This document shows, piece by piece, positions 46,425-58,900 of a stretch of 64,000 bases of DNA. The notes beneath the pieces are model-generated. The model had not been told where the DNA came from and searched no databases. It worked only from the letters and a program-made list of their open reading frames with translations. A program made the position numbers and the translations under genes. The stretch is from NCBI RefSeq assembly GCF_965638725.1, contig NC_134958.1:14015464-14079463 (forward strand). Direction: 5' to 3'. Positions within the stretch are counted from its first letter, which is position 1. The number at the start of each line of letters is the position of its first letter. The DNA comes from Aptenodytes patagonicus. Its lineage: Eukaryota > Chordata > Aves > Sphenisciformes > Spheniscidae.

Positions 46425-46619
46425 GATGTGTTTCCCAGCACCGAGCTGCCCGGGGCGGGAGGTGCTGGTTCGTTCGGGGTTTTTTTCCTCTTTTTTTACC
46501 CGAAATCCCGCCGGTCTGAGGTTTTCCCGAGGGCGATGCAGGGCCTTAACAAAGGGGCCGGGGCTGCAGTGGCCCCTTCCGCGGGCGGTCACCCGTGTAT
46601 TGTGTAGCCTGGCCCTGGG

Positions 46620-49600
46620 CTCACATGCCTATTTACTTCCCAGGAACCGTCATGGTTTGTGCTGTGCTTTATTCATGGTGCCGAGCATGTAAAAACAGAT
46701 AGGAAGTGTTAGAATTATCCATAAAGGGGATGCTGACCTGCTTAGCTACATACATAATTCCTCCCCAAATTAAAATGCTGAATACCAAAAAAAATGTTAG
46801 CGGGGCTATCATTATACTACCGAAGCTAGTGGCATGAGATATATTCTTTTCAGTGCTTCCTAATACTTCTTTTTAAAAGGTGGCTGTAAGTGGCTAGAAG
46901 CCGCGTAGCTTCTGTGTGCGTATAAAAATATATTTATGTCGTGTCAGTTATAGGTTAAGGGTTGTTACTCCATCACATCATGAGGGGCCTAGAGGAACAT
47001 AATGTTCACGTATTTAGGGAAGTGGCAAGCTGAAATAGCTCTTCTGCAGCGCTTAAAGTAGCAATCTGGTGTGAATGCTTGAGCTTTTCTGCCACCAAGC
47101 GAGGCCGAGCGCAAAGTGACTGGCCCATCTTCTCCCCACAGTCATTATCTCCCGTGACTAATGTTGCTTTAAAATTTCATTTTCTTCGTTGCATTTTCTA
47201 CCTGTTTCTTCAAAGTATTCTGTCATTTCAAAGCTTGTCATTTGTTTCACTGAAAGTATTTGATTATGACCCAAACCGCAGGCATTTGCTTAGTAATAGA
47301 GCATTAGTCTTGGTGGTGGAAATGGTAACTTACATGAAGACTCCTCTTCTTGCTTAAATCAAGACTTTATCAAGAGTGATGTTGTCAGATGTGTCACTTG
47401 GAGTTCAGCATGTGTCTGAAAGTGAGCGAGCAGGACGGAGAGCCCAGGAGCGTGAGGCTGCCTGCAGCCGGCTGCGTGGCCATACACTGCTGGTGCGGGC
47501 TAGCAAGGGCAGTCGAGGAGGGGGGAATGCGTCGATGACCGCTGTTACCAACCTGGGGAAAGCTCGTGAATTTATTCCAGTCGGACCTCATGTTCTTCCA
47601 TAGCGTATCACTCTTTAACCTTCGGAAGGAGCAGGCACAGAAGAGATTCAGTATTTCTGTTTGTACAGAGGACTCTGCCTGGTGGTTAATTGTACGTGCG
47701 CCTGCGGGAAGCTGTTGCTCGTGTTAGTCATGCTGCATAAAACACCTTTTTCCCTTTGATTGTTTGCTGAGCAATGGCTTGTTAGAGAAGACCAAAAAAC
47801 TATATGTTCTTGCTCAGAGATTGAACTAGAGTAAATCTATGGCTTTTTCACACAGTTTTCTATGTACCTTTTTACAGAATATATATTTTAAATATTTAGC
47901 CATTATAGAAAATTTTACAGAAATAAAAATAATACTAGGCTTTGACTCTTGTATAGTAATAAAACTTTTACATTGTCTCCATGAACTTCTACCTGAATAG
48001 ACTGTTAAAACACTATTCATACCTCAAGGCAACGCAAGATAAACCTGTTAAAGGGCATCTATTACCTGAAACCTTTCCTCGTTTACATATACTGTTCCCA
48101 GCGTAGTAGAAGTGTAGGGCTGTTGCTAACTGAGGCAGAAGGAACATTTGGAAGGAGCAGAAGGCACTTGCAGATGCCACCAAAGTTTATAATATTTCCA
48201 TTCTGTTGGCAGTTTACTTGATGGTAGCATTTATAAATGTTTTCTGTGGATATAGAGGAGGGGACATATCTTTTTTCTTTACACATTTAAGAAATCAGTC
48301 CATATGATAGCTATGCCTTTGAGTTCCCAGCTGACAGCATGTAGTCCGTCAGCATCTTTTGTGGGACGGTAACTGCCATTTCAGTGGATGGAAGGCCTTT
48401 CTGGCGAGCCTACGGGCAAGAGGATGCAATGTCAAGTCACAGCTGATGGACCTTCTGCTCCTGCATGAATTGCTTTCTGGGGAAGTTTGGAGGAAATTTT
48501 AAAGAAGACGGCTGAGTACAAATCAATATTTTTCTTGACAGCCCTGGTCCTTTCCCTCTCTTTCCAATTTGCATCTGTCCTCCAGAGATGACAAATCGCA
48601 GTGTAGTAATCAGAGAGGCTTTCCATCTTCTGGATTACAGTGTGGGTTTGGGGATGGGTTTTTTTGTAATTCCACAGACAAAATGGATTAATCGGTTTAC
48701 TGTCTCCACTGTAAACCCTTTGAGATCCCTTAATTTTCAAATTCTCCCATTGCTTGAATAGGAGTGTAGCTGTAATTTTTTCCCCCTTTTCTCAGGTTAA
48801 TTTTTAGTCATTAAGATTGTTCATCTAAATTCTGAAATTAGAAAACTTCATGCTATTGAAAGCACTGCCTGAAAGTCTCTGTAAAACCTCACTTGTTAGA
48901 GAACTGATCATGTGATGAAAGCTCTTTGTCGTCAAATGTCAAATTTTTTTTCTTTTGTGGTTTCAGCCTTGCTCCAAACATGATTTGTTGTGTGGATGCT
49001 GTTCTGTAAATAAAGTTTTAGCTGAAAAAGTTGTCGAATCTTACTTATTCCATACATGTGGAGGTATTGTGAAGCCTCACGAAAAACAGGAGAAAGCCAG
49101 AAGTTTATTTGCATTCTTTCAGCAAAAAAATCACACACCCTTTTTAGCAAATAAATGTTTGTGTAACGTTTTAATTTGATTTTATAATGGTTAGTTTTGT
49201 TTGCAGCTCTGTTTCCTAGCTTTTGGTTCCTGATTAACCATGAAGGCTTTAACTGTGAAATTCTTACTATTTTACATTGTCTGTCTCTCAGAAAAACATA
49301 GAATTAGGAAACAATTTGAAGTATTTTAGGTTGAGCAGTTACTGCAACACAGCCTTACTATTAAGCTTCAAGGTTCAGTATTGTCTTTGACATTGTTCCC
49401 TTTGTGTGTCCTTTTAATTTTGGAGACTTACTGAAGTGCAATTTTAAAATTAACCTGGGTAGTAACATAGCCATTGTAATGATCACACACACCACAGAAG
49501 CGGTTGTACAAACGCATGCTGGTATTTCACTAGTCCTAGTCTGCTGTGCAAGTTATTTAATAGCTGAGGTGGAAACTTGCATAGCTCCTTTATCTAGCAG

Positions 49601-52287
49601 TGGAAGATCAGATCTCATTTTTATATTACCTTTCATGTATTTTTTCCAAAGCTGCTCTTTTGTATTGCCCAGGAGGGACCAGTAAGATTTTCTGTACTCA
49701 TGCAGTGTCATACAGGCAAATTGCGACTAGCTTTATTTCTAACTCGCTCTGAAATTGTTAAGATTAAATGATTATGTAAGGTGGAATTCAATCCCCCCCA
49801 AATAAACCTCTGAACTTCTGTGAACACTTGAACGCTTTCAAATACGTACCTGGGGGATCATGAGGGCAGTGTGGCACGGGGAAAGGAGATGTGTCATAAT
49901 CTCTAGAAGGTCAATAATAAGGCTTTACAGCATTTCATTGGAGGTGGTTAGACTGTATTGAGTCGCTAGATAGGATGCTTCAATATAGTATCTTTATTAA
50001 GATGCTATGTGGGAGCATCGTTTTCTCTTTGTTTTTAGAGGTTCTGATCCTCTGAAGCAAATTCCAGCTTTGGAAGGGAATCTGTGTTTCAGAAAAAATC
50101 CGTACAAGTTTCAGAGGACTCATTGCAAAAAAAGAAACCTAGCTGTAAAAAAGAGACCACCCTCTTCTGTTCTTTCACAATAGAGCTTTCCTTTACCAGA
50201 ACTGCTTATGACATGGCAACTTCTATTCAAAGCAGAAGATTATAAAGTACAGAGAACAGCAAATTCAAGCCTATGTATCAAATTCAGATCACATTGTTTG
50301 TGTTTGTGCTGAGTGACTGATTATGTTTCTAAAAATTTTTCTTTCTTTTAGCGTTGCAGCATAATTTCAGGAATGCGAAACGTGTAGAGGTAATTTTAAT
50401 GAGGGGACTTTGGAACATAGATGTGTTTATTTGTATTTGTGCTCACCGAGTGTGAGAGATTCTTTAAACAGAAGGATCTTCCTCATCCCAGATAGATACG
50501 ATTAGCCACATTCTGGTGCACTTTTCATCAGTGTAATACGTCTCATTTCTTTTTCCTTTGCCTTAAAGCCAAAGACTTTTTTCATTAATTACTCACTGTT
50601 TTGGTGCTACTGTGTATATGATAAGCCAAATTCTTCTGCTCTTGAAACTATTAGGAAGCTTTCCTGTTGATTTTTATGGGACCAATGTCAAGGGGGACAA
50701 AAGGGAATCCTAATAGGTTCCCAGTATGGAAAGACGTGCATGAATTTAATTTTAAAATTTGCAAGGTAGAACCCATCATAAAGACGCTTATTTATTCCTA
50801 GTGAAGAGGATTAATTTCACGAAGTGGCAGTTTTTATAATATGTCACTTAGTTTTGATATGTCACACTATTCCAGTGCTAGGATTTTAATGATGACATAG
50901 GAACAATAATCATAACGTTCTTTTCTGATTTCATGTTTTTTAAACATAATAATGTGGTTTCCGTGTTTTTCAAAAGTTTATGATATGCCGTGAATTTTAT
51001 GACTTTTTATTGTAGCTGTTAGTGATGACCAACTTGGTTCAGTATTTTAGAATAGCTCTGGGTGGAGAAACTTTGCTTCTGAGATGCCAGTTATTTTAAA
51101 GAATGCACATTACTTTTTCGTAGTTGTACAGTACTCTTCAAAAGTTGTACTTTCTTAGTTGTTCTGTACTGTTCAGAAATACTAAGTCTAATGATAAAAG
51201 AATATACTGTATACATGTAGGGCCACTGGCCTTATGTGATGCTTTTAGGCCTGAATGTACATTAATTCATATTCAAAGTTTTACACGTGTGGAAGTTTGT
51301 ACATACATTTCTTGCATTTTCAGCATGCAGACCGGATAGCTATTTAGAATCTACCTGCTGTAATTTTTTTCCAAGGAAAAAAGCAGGAAAGCAAAGTGTA
51401 AATTAAAATGTTCATTTGAAAGTGTTCATTTGCAAGTTGGATTTTGACATTTTTAAACTTGAAAAAGCCTATGTTCTCCCCCACATAGTGCATCTAGAGG
51501 AGAAGCAAATTTATGAGTTGTGAGTATTGTAAAGAATATATTCATGAATATACTGGGGGTTTTTTTCTTGGCCTGGTTTGATTGCTTCTTTACTAAAAAT
51601 AGTAGCCTTAACTTTGAGTTTCCAGGCCTCTCTAGGCATAATGTTTTGATTAAAGTTGTCTCCTTCCACCCCAGTTTTTTTACTGTAGTTTGTCTTAATT
51701 TGAACTTAAAAAATTCAGTGTGGTAATCTGGCGATGAATATTATCACTTCAATGAGCTGGAAGTCCTGATGTGATTAAAGTTTGACAGATGATGGTGCAT
51801 CATCCATCCTCATCTACTGAGGTTTCAGCTGTAGGCACAGTCGGTGCTATAGTCCACGGTAAGAACTTTTCCCCTGCACAGCAACGATCCACAGTTCAGC
51901 TGTGGATCCTACAGCTAAGCAGTAGGACCTTTTTCAAACCACTAAACTCTTAAGGAAGGCATGCCATGCACATTTCCCATGCTCATTAGGGCATAAACGC
52001 TGCGGCTTTCAAGAGCGGCGTGGAAAAATCTCCATTTCACTGCAGAGGCAGAGTGAACTGGAGAATTCACTGCATTATTCATCCATTCAAGAAAGCAGGG
52101 CTACCATCTAGTATGGCAAAACGAATGGATTTTCTGTAAATATGAAGATTATAATTATTCTAGCAAAAGTGCATTTGTACTAAAGTTTATGTTATTTGTG
52201 ATGTTGACTCAAGGGTGACAGTAGCAAATGTACATCTGACATTTGCATGAACACACAACTTAAAAGCTGTTTAATAATCTTTTGCAG
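46620..52287. other. Intergenic stretch, no gene recognised
   Basis: AT-rich sequence with a slightly GC-richer patch at about 47,400-47,600. A 9-bp perfect inverted repeat lies at 51886-51908. A start codon with a signal-peptide-like reading (MNILGVFFLAW) at 51544 has no donor and is not supported. Confidence 0.5.
51886..51908. repeat. Perfect 9-bp inverted repeat with 5-base loop
   Basis: GATCCACAG (51886-51894), loop TTCAG, CTGTGGATC (51900-51908). It would form a stable hairpin. No transposon ends could be matched around it. Confidence 0.8.
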
Positions 52288-52926
52288 CGTCTCAAACAAC
52301 TCTGTCTAGGACAGAAGCAGCTAAAGAAGAAGAAACCCTGAAGAGCCTCGTGGACATTCTGCAGCAAGTAATGCGAAATGTGCCCACGCAGGGCACGCCA
52401 GCTCAGCATTCAGCCGTCGCACCCACTCTTAATGATACCATTGATGCTCTTTGGTTAAAAGTATAGAGGAAACATGCTAAAAAGCAAAAAAAACCTAGAA
52501 AACGTTGCAATGACAAGAAAACCTACTCCATCTACAGCACCATCAGTTTTGACACTCCAAACTGACCCAGATATTTCTGTTCTTTAATGTGTTTATGAGT
52601 CTACTCAGCTGACAACAGCACTGAAAGAGCTAGCCTTAATATTTCAAACTGCTGCTACAAAAAAGAAGACGACGACTCTTGATCAGTTAATAAATGGATT
52701 TAGTGAAATCTTTGAAGAATGTTTTAAAAAAAAGGAATGTTAGGTATCACAGTTAAGTTTGAAAACCCAGAACCTACCAGCAAAATGATGAAAAAGGTTG
52801 CATGAGTCTAAGAAGGTGGAACATCAAGCTCTAGGCAAAGTCATCTTGGGAACGACTGAAACGTTGCAGATAGCAGTAGAGAGCGCACCTGAAAGCATTA
52901 AACAAACCACATCTCAATGGGTATGT
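52288..52926 (+). pseudogene. SPESP1: Decayed protein-coding exon, probable SPESP1 remnant
   Basis: A good acceptor (CTTTTGCAG ending at 52287) opens a frame of 58 codons that stops at 52464. After a frameshift near 52,460, one frame continues to 52926 with only four stops (52585, 52741, 52786, 52789). It has protein-like, Lys/Thr/Ser-rich composition (for example ALKELALIFQTAATKKKTTT). The first part reads LKSLVDILQQVMRNVPTQ. That resembles the early part of mature SPESP1 (YIQVLENLVRSVPSG, from memory) at about the same distance from an exon start. Strand and position between ANP32A and NOX5 also fit. A decayed copy of some other gene is the alternative. Confidence 0.5.
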
Positions 52927-52929
52927 TGA

Positions 52930-55900
52930 ATTGGCTGGAATCTAGACAGCAAAAGCTCAAGCACTAGAAAAGTAGTAGAGAATTTGTGAGAACAACTGTA
53001 TAATTCTTCTAACGCTTCCTCTGCTCCTCTGTCTCCCTCTCTCTGTCCACTAGGTCTAGGAGGGAGCTCAACTGAAACCAAGAAAATAAGATCTTTGATT
53101 AACCTGCTTTTTATGATTTTAGTCATCAATTAAATACATATATTGATAGTTATGTTGAGAAAAATACTCCAGCTTTTAAGAGTGGTGAAAACACTCTAAA
53201 ATACTAATAACTGGAATATTGTCATTGTCTTTCCTTGAGGCTTAAAAGATCGACTTTCAGTTTTGTCAGTCACCCAAACCAGATATAACTGTGTTTATCC
53301 CAGTAATTAAAAGTTACCATTTTTAAATGTTTTTACTCACGTCTGTTACGTGACAATGATAAATTGAACCGTAGTGAAATGAAGAGTAATGCTCAGTGAG
53401 CTTTTCCAAATTTTACTGTGTTTCATATGTGCATATAAGAGATGACAACTCAAGTCACTCATATTTTTAGAATACACTCGATGTTCTACACTAATGGCAC
53501 AATAATAAATTGGCTCCAACAATTTCTCCATTTATTTTTTTTGTGGACATATTCCAATTTAAATTTCATCATTGGAAAATATGTTCTTACTTAAAAATAG
53601 TACCATGCAATATTTACATTTTCTGCTGCTAGTTGCCAGATTTTTGGAGCTCTATACTATTTCTATTTTCTTACTGTTTATTTGGATTTTCTTTTGGTTC
53701 TACTTAAATTCTTAGAAGGCTTCTGTCAAATGTTGTTCTTTCTTGAACACGTCATCTTCTGCATGGGTTAAAAGCTGAAGGTGGGAGTTTTCGGGTTTTT
53801 GACATAAAGATGTTTTTAAACTAAATCTGTTCACTTATATGTCTTTTAGCTCAGTATCCATGACATACTTCTTCATTGCTTTTTCCATTAAAAATGGGTT
53901 TGTACCATGATGATACAAGGCATATATTCAGAGAAGTACAATGTTCACGTTCTTGGTATTTTAATACCAAGTAAAGAAAATAACTATATTTTATATTTAA
54001 TTTTAAAAAAGATTTCTAACTTTCCAGTATAGTCATTATTTCATAAATTTGGCATATTAGTTAAAATGTTTTCTTAAAACATTTTTTTCTTCTGCTTGAT
54101 GAAAATTAAAAGCACTAGGGTGTTGCTTTAAACCATTGACCTTTATTGTATGCAAAAAGTAAGTGGTACAAAGAAATAAAAATGCAATGTGGAGACAGCA
54201 AAAAGCATCACAGCAAGCAATGGAGTTTAGATCCCAACTGTGGTATGACGGGGTTTCATAACTATGGAGAATCTTAGTAATGAAGACGAAAACTAAAGTC
54301 AGTGGGGTCAGAACTGAACTGTCATGGGAAAGGTTTGGAACAGACTGGATAAGGAGTCAGAAATCTCATTTGTCGTCTCTTGTAGGAGCAATTGCAATGC
54401 ATTTTTCTGCTTTTCCACTTAGAACTGCACATAAACAAATGGACTTTTTGATTGTGTGGAGTAGTTGCATAAGTTTTTACTTAGAAACAAGTTAATTTTC
54501 AGTATGCAGTTTATTTATAAATTGTTGACAGCTTGATTTTTTGTTTATTATTATTATTATTGATGTTGCTCGTTTGAAGTTAGTAATTCATGTTCCTTCA
54601 ATGGGTCACTGGAACTTTGAGGCAGGAGAATGATGAATAGTGAATACAGTACTCTGAACCACAGGTTTTTGTACAAGTAATCACTTCTGACTATGTTTTT
54701 TAAACTCTCTGGCTTCGCAAATACTCTCACCAACTCTAGGTATCTGTCTCAACAGGTATCACTGTCAGTGTAACAATAAGGTCACAAGAAGTGGATCTTT
54801 CTGCTTCACGTGAATTATGAGTTTTTAACTTATCAAGGGTAAGCAGGCAGTATTGAGAAAGATTAAGACTCTTTAGACAATTTTAAGTGCGGGATTTTGG
54901 GGAGTCTAATGCTTTCAGAACAGATGCCTTATTTTCACATGCTTGTATCAATATAGGCTAATATGTGTGTGTGTTGGTAAAGAGAGATATTTAAAAAAAA
55001 CCACACCACCCTTAGTATGTTGGAGTATGACTTTCTTATGGCACAAGTTTGTGGACATAACGCACTGGGTCTCATGCCTGTTGACAGTACTAAATTGTTT
55101 GTAAGACTTTCTGCAAGACCTGAGGAAAGAATTGCTTCTGAGTTTGCAGTGTTTGGATGCAAAATGGAAACAACCTCCCCCACATTAGCAAACATGATTG
55201 ACACATGCACGAGATGAGCACGTGGTGTGTTATGTTCTCTAAGGGAGTTTGAAATATGTACAAAACATGAGCTTAATGTCCAGTTTGCTAAGTCGGTGAA
55301 TGGCGTTGTGACATCCAACGCGTGACCCAGCAGTATCCCTGTGGAGGCAGCAGGATCCTCATGGAACTGCCTCACGATGTCTTGAGCTGTGGGTGCTGAG
55401 TGCCCTTCCTCCCCAGTCTGTAGATCATTTTTTTCTGGTTTCAAAACACTTGGTCTATTTTTCAGTAGCTTGATGCTTCAAAATACCCCAATTCACCAAA
55501 ACCTTCCAGTGCTTCAGAATGTGCTGGATGGAGGTTTGGGAGCTCGGTGCCTCCCGTGGTCCAGCCCTCAACTCCGCAGGTTGCTTGCACTCAGGTGGTC
55601 GATGGGGTGCTCTTAGGCAGAGCCCCTTGAAGCATGTCTGACTGGGGGGTTAAAAATTATGAGATATAAATGGACTTACACCTCCTTCTTACTTACAAAA
55701 TACACTACTGTTATGAACATGAATGAGCTGTGGTCTACTGTATGCCCGGCTGTATTCAGAGTGTCTCGTAGGAGAGCTCGTGTATAGAGGTTTCTCCATC
55801 ACCACTCGGACGCAGAGCTCGCGGCGCAGCTGAACCGTTCGCCTTTGCTCAGCTGATGTCCTGTGATCGTTTCTGTGAATAACTTCATTGCGTGCATTTG

Positions 55901-58900
55901 GGCAGCCACGTGCTTTCTTCTGTTTTTCAGAGTACTTAGGCAGGGACCCGTAAGCCACTTTCAGAGTAGTTCTGAAATAACTAGGTAATTACGGAAATGT
56001 CACAGCCAGATGCTCCTTAATAGTTCAGTCAAAATCCTTTTTTTATTTGACATGAAAAGCTTTACCAGGGCTGACTTAGCTTAAACCTTTAAAAGGGTAC
56101 GCATCTCTCTGGTAAAATCATTTAGATTGGCATCCACAGCTAACTGCAGAGCACTGGATCTTTGAATAGGCCAGAATGAAAGTTGTATCAAATGTCTGAT
56201 TTAAGGTGGGTTTAAGTATTAAGAATGTTATAGCAGACTATTCTTTAAAGAAAGATTTTTCTGCCACTTTTAATATAATTTAAACATTTTTAAGTTTTCT
56301 GCTTTGTAGAAACATTTGTGTAAAATTGGAGCAGAGTTAAGTATTTGTAGATGTAAGTTGCATAATTTGTTAATATAGACATCATTTCTTGCCTTAATGC
56401 GAATATTCTGATAGTTGGTAAATAGCAAATGAGCTTGATTTTTTTTAAAAAAAGGAAATAAGATATTTTGAGGAGGATTCTTTAGATTGATACATTGGCC
56501 AGTTAGAATTTTGTATTAATTGTGCTTAGTTTGAGTATTTAAAGTATTGTAGATTACAGTTTGTGGAATTATGAAGTGATAAAGTATGTTTAACTTAGTT
56601 CTAAGAAAAGAAACGGAGCACAGCACTTAAATCATGATGCTTTTGTGCATATTTTTGACATGAGAGAAACACTAAATTGTCCTGGTGAACAATTATTTAG
56701 ATTTTATTTCCTCAGAAATTTTTGGATAGTATTGAAAAAAAAAAATCTAAAAATTACTCTCCATTTAAAGGATATTAATTTCTCAAATCTAATTCTGAAA
56801 ATTGTAAACATTTTATTTCTCCTGTGTCTGTACATATTTCTTTTTTGACTGTCTTTACCTGAAACTCAGCACGGCATGAATACACTGATAAACTGTATTA
56901 TCTCCATTCTCCTTTCAAAAGTTGCTGCCAAACTGAAGTTTTGTTAATACTATAATCAAGCACATGCCCCTGGTATTAAGCTTGAATTACTTCAGGGTAT
57001 TTTCAGAAGATGATGTTTTTCACTAGTGCAGAACACTGCAGCTCCTCTGCGTGGGCTCCCTCCCTCTCCGCCTGTTTGGGAACACTTACAGCAAGATGCC
57101 GTCAAAACGCAACAGGGGAATTCTCCCAGAATTACTGACATCAAACACCCTGAAATCACAAGTCAGATCCTGTAAAAACTGGGCTAGCTTAGAAATTGAA
57201 ATTCCTGACAAATAATGGAAGTCGGCCCCTTTTTAGCTAGCTGCTGGCTTGGGGCCTTAAAAATTCATGTTGTGAAGACAGGGAACCCAGTTGCTCTCGA
57301 TCAAAAGAGATGGCAAGTCATGAGTTTCAGGCGTCATGACATGACTCCAGGTGTTGAAGCTTTCTGAAAAATATCAACTGTCACTGACGCTAGGATGACA
57401 CTGCAAGAAATGCCAGCTCTGCTCTCACTGCCCGCTGCTGTGCTTAACCCATCGGGTCATGAAAACTTCACTGGGTCTGGAGGAAGAGAGCTATAAAAAT
57501 CAAAATGTATCAAAACTTAAGTTGCTAATAAATGCAAGAAGCAAAGAAAAATAACTTAAAATCACGGCTCATGGCTTGACTGTCTTCAGGATACACAAGA
57601 CCCAGGCAGGATGACTTTCTTCCTAGAGCAGAGATGACTTTACCTCTGTCTTCCCTCCTCCCCGCGGTGGGATGCTGTCTTTACAACCTTCCACCAAACA
57701 CGAGGTTTATTGTCCTACATCTACGAATACCTCGATTTTCAAGCTCCATTAGTAGGGATATTGCCTTTGAAGAAGTGACTCAGGAAGGCAGGTGCACATT
57801 TCAAAGTTGCTTCTTGCCTAAATCATTGCTCAGCAGTGTTACAGGGATGTACCTCTTCTGTATTAATTACAGCCTCTTCGTTTAAGCAGGCATGAGCCTC
57901 ACTCTTCGCTGCTGGGGTATTATCTACTTCTCATCCTCGGGTGTTTTGCTGATTCTAAGGACATTGAATGTGTTTGTACATTTGATTTTGGTCTTGGAGC
58001 GACAGGCAGTTGAGGCACCATCCTGTGAAGTTTTACAGATGTATAATTTGACTCTAGAAAGTAGTTTAATTAGTGATTTAAATGGAAACAGCCTGCATTG
58101 GGCTCCGCTCTAGGTTTTCGTAGAACTGGGTCCTTGTCTTCGGTCTAGCTTGCATGGCTTGGGTTACCTTCATACATTCCAGCGCAGTGCAAAAATTCTG
58201 GGTTTGTGGTCATCTTTGAAAGCCTGAGAGGGGAGTCTCTGCAGGCAGAGGAAACAGAAGTACTTTTCTTGAGAGATTGACTCGTCAGGCTTATTTTCAT
58301 AAACTTATATGAGGAATTTAAGATGAACTGAAATAAAACAGACTTGCGCTGGTACATCTGCCAGCTCCAAGGGGAGTAAATAATCCGGTATCCCACTCCA
58401 TGCAATGTCAGATGTCTGAATATAATATATTATTTTCTTTTTGTAGCAGCCTGACCACAATTTATTAAGTCATATTAGCAAATTTAAGTTATCTTTTATT
58501 TTAGATATCTACAGTAAGTTTGTATAGTAGAAATACTCCGAGTATAAAGGGGGGCTTGTGTCTGTAGGATCCAGCACATACTTGAAGATGATTTATATTT
58601 TACTCTCCCCTTTCCCTAGTAAATGGTTTCATGGCCTTGGATTGCCACAGTTTTAAAGTGAATTTATCTGGATTGTGAATTGGCAGTTTTAGCTCAGTTC
58701 AGAATTTGTGCTTGGTTTCTGCTGGATCCCAGCGGGGAAAGCTGCAACTTCATGTAAAATACGCACGGTTGAGAAGAAATACTGCTGCACTGGGAAATAG
58801 GGAGAGTAACCCCCTTGAAGCTGTATTACTTTGCAGTGAAGCTCAGTAGCGTGCAGTGGCTACAGCACCTATTTCTCAGCTCTTAGTTGGGTTAGAATAG

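Larger units (their letters stand above)
46170..46600. promoter_or_regulatory. Isolated CpG island with a plus-strand splice donor; candidate 5' exon of the SPESP1/NOX5 locus
   Basis: A compact, very CpG-rich island in otherwise AT-rich sequence. It carries a 9-bp CCGTGCCCG tandem repeat (about 46,217-46,245), (GGGGCC)4 at 46383-46406, and a consensus donor GGCG then GTGAGT with GT at 46415-46416. In human, SPESP1 and NOX5 are reported to share an upstream exon. Here the first placed NOX5 coding exon is preceded by an acceptor, so some upstream 5' exon must exist. This island is the only obvious promoter-like candidate on that side. Linking it to NOX5 is inference. Confidence 0.5.

Noticed and set aside
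46049-46592. Long frames on both strands in the 46 kb CpG island
   Set aside because: Gly/Pro/Arg/Ala-rich low-complexity translations in all frames; better read as a promoter island.
51520-51726. Signal-peptide-like MNILGVFFLAW at 51544 as SPESP1 exon 1
   Set aside because: No splice donor follows in a suitable place, and the hydrophobic stretch is of a kind common in AT-rich DNA.
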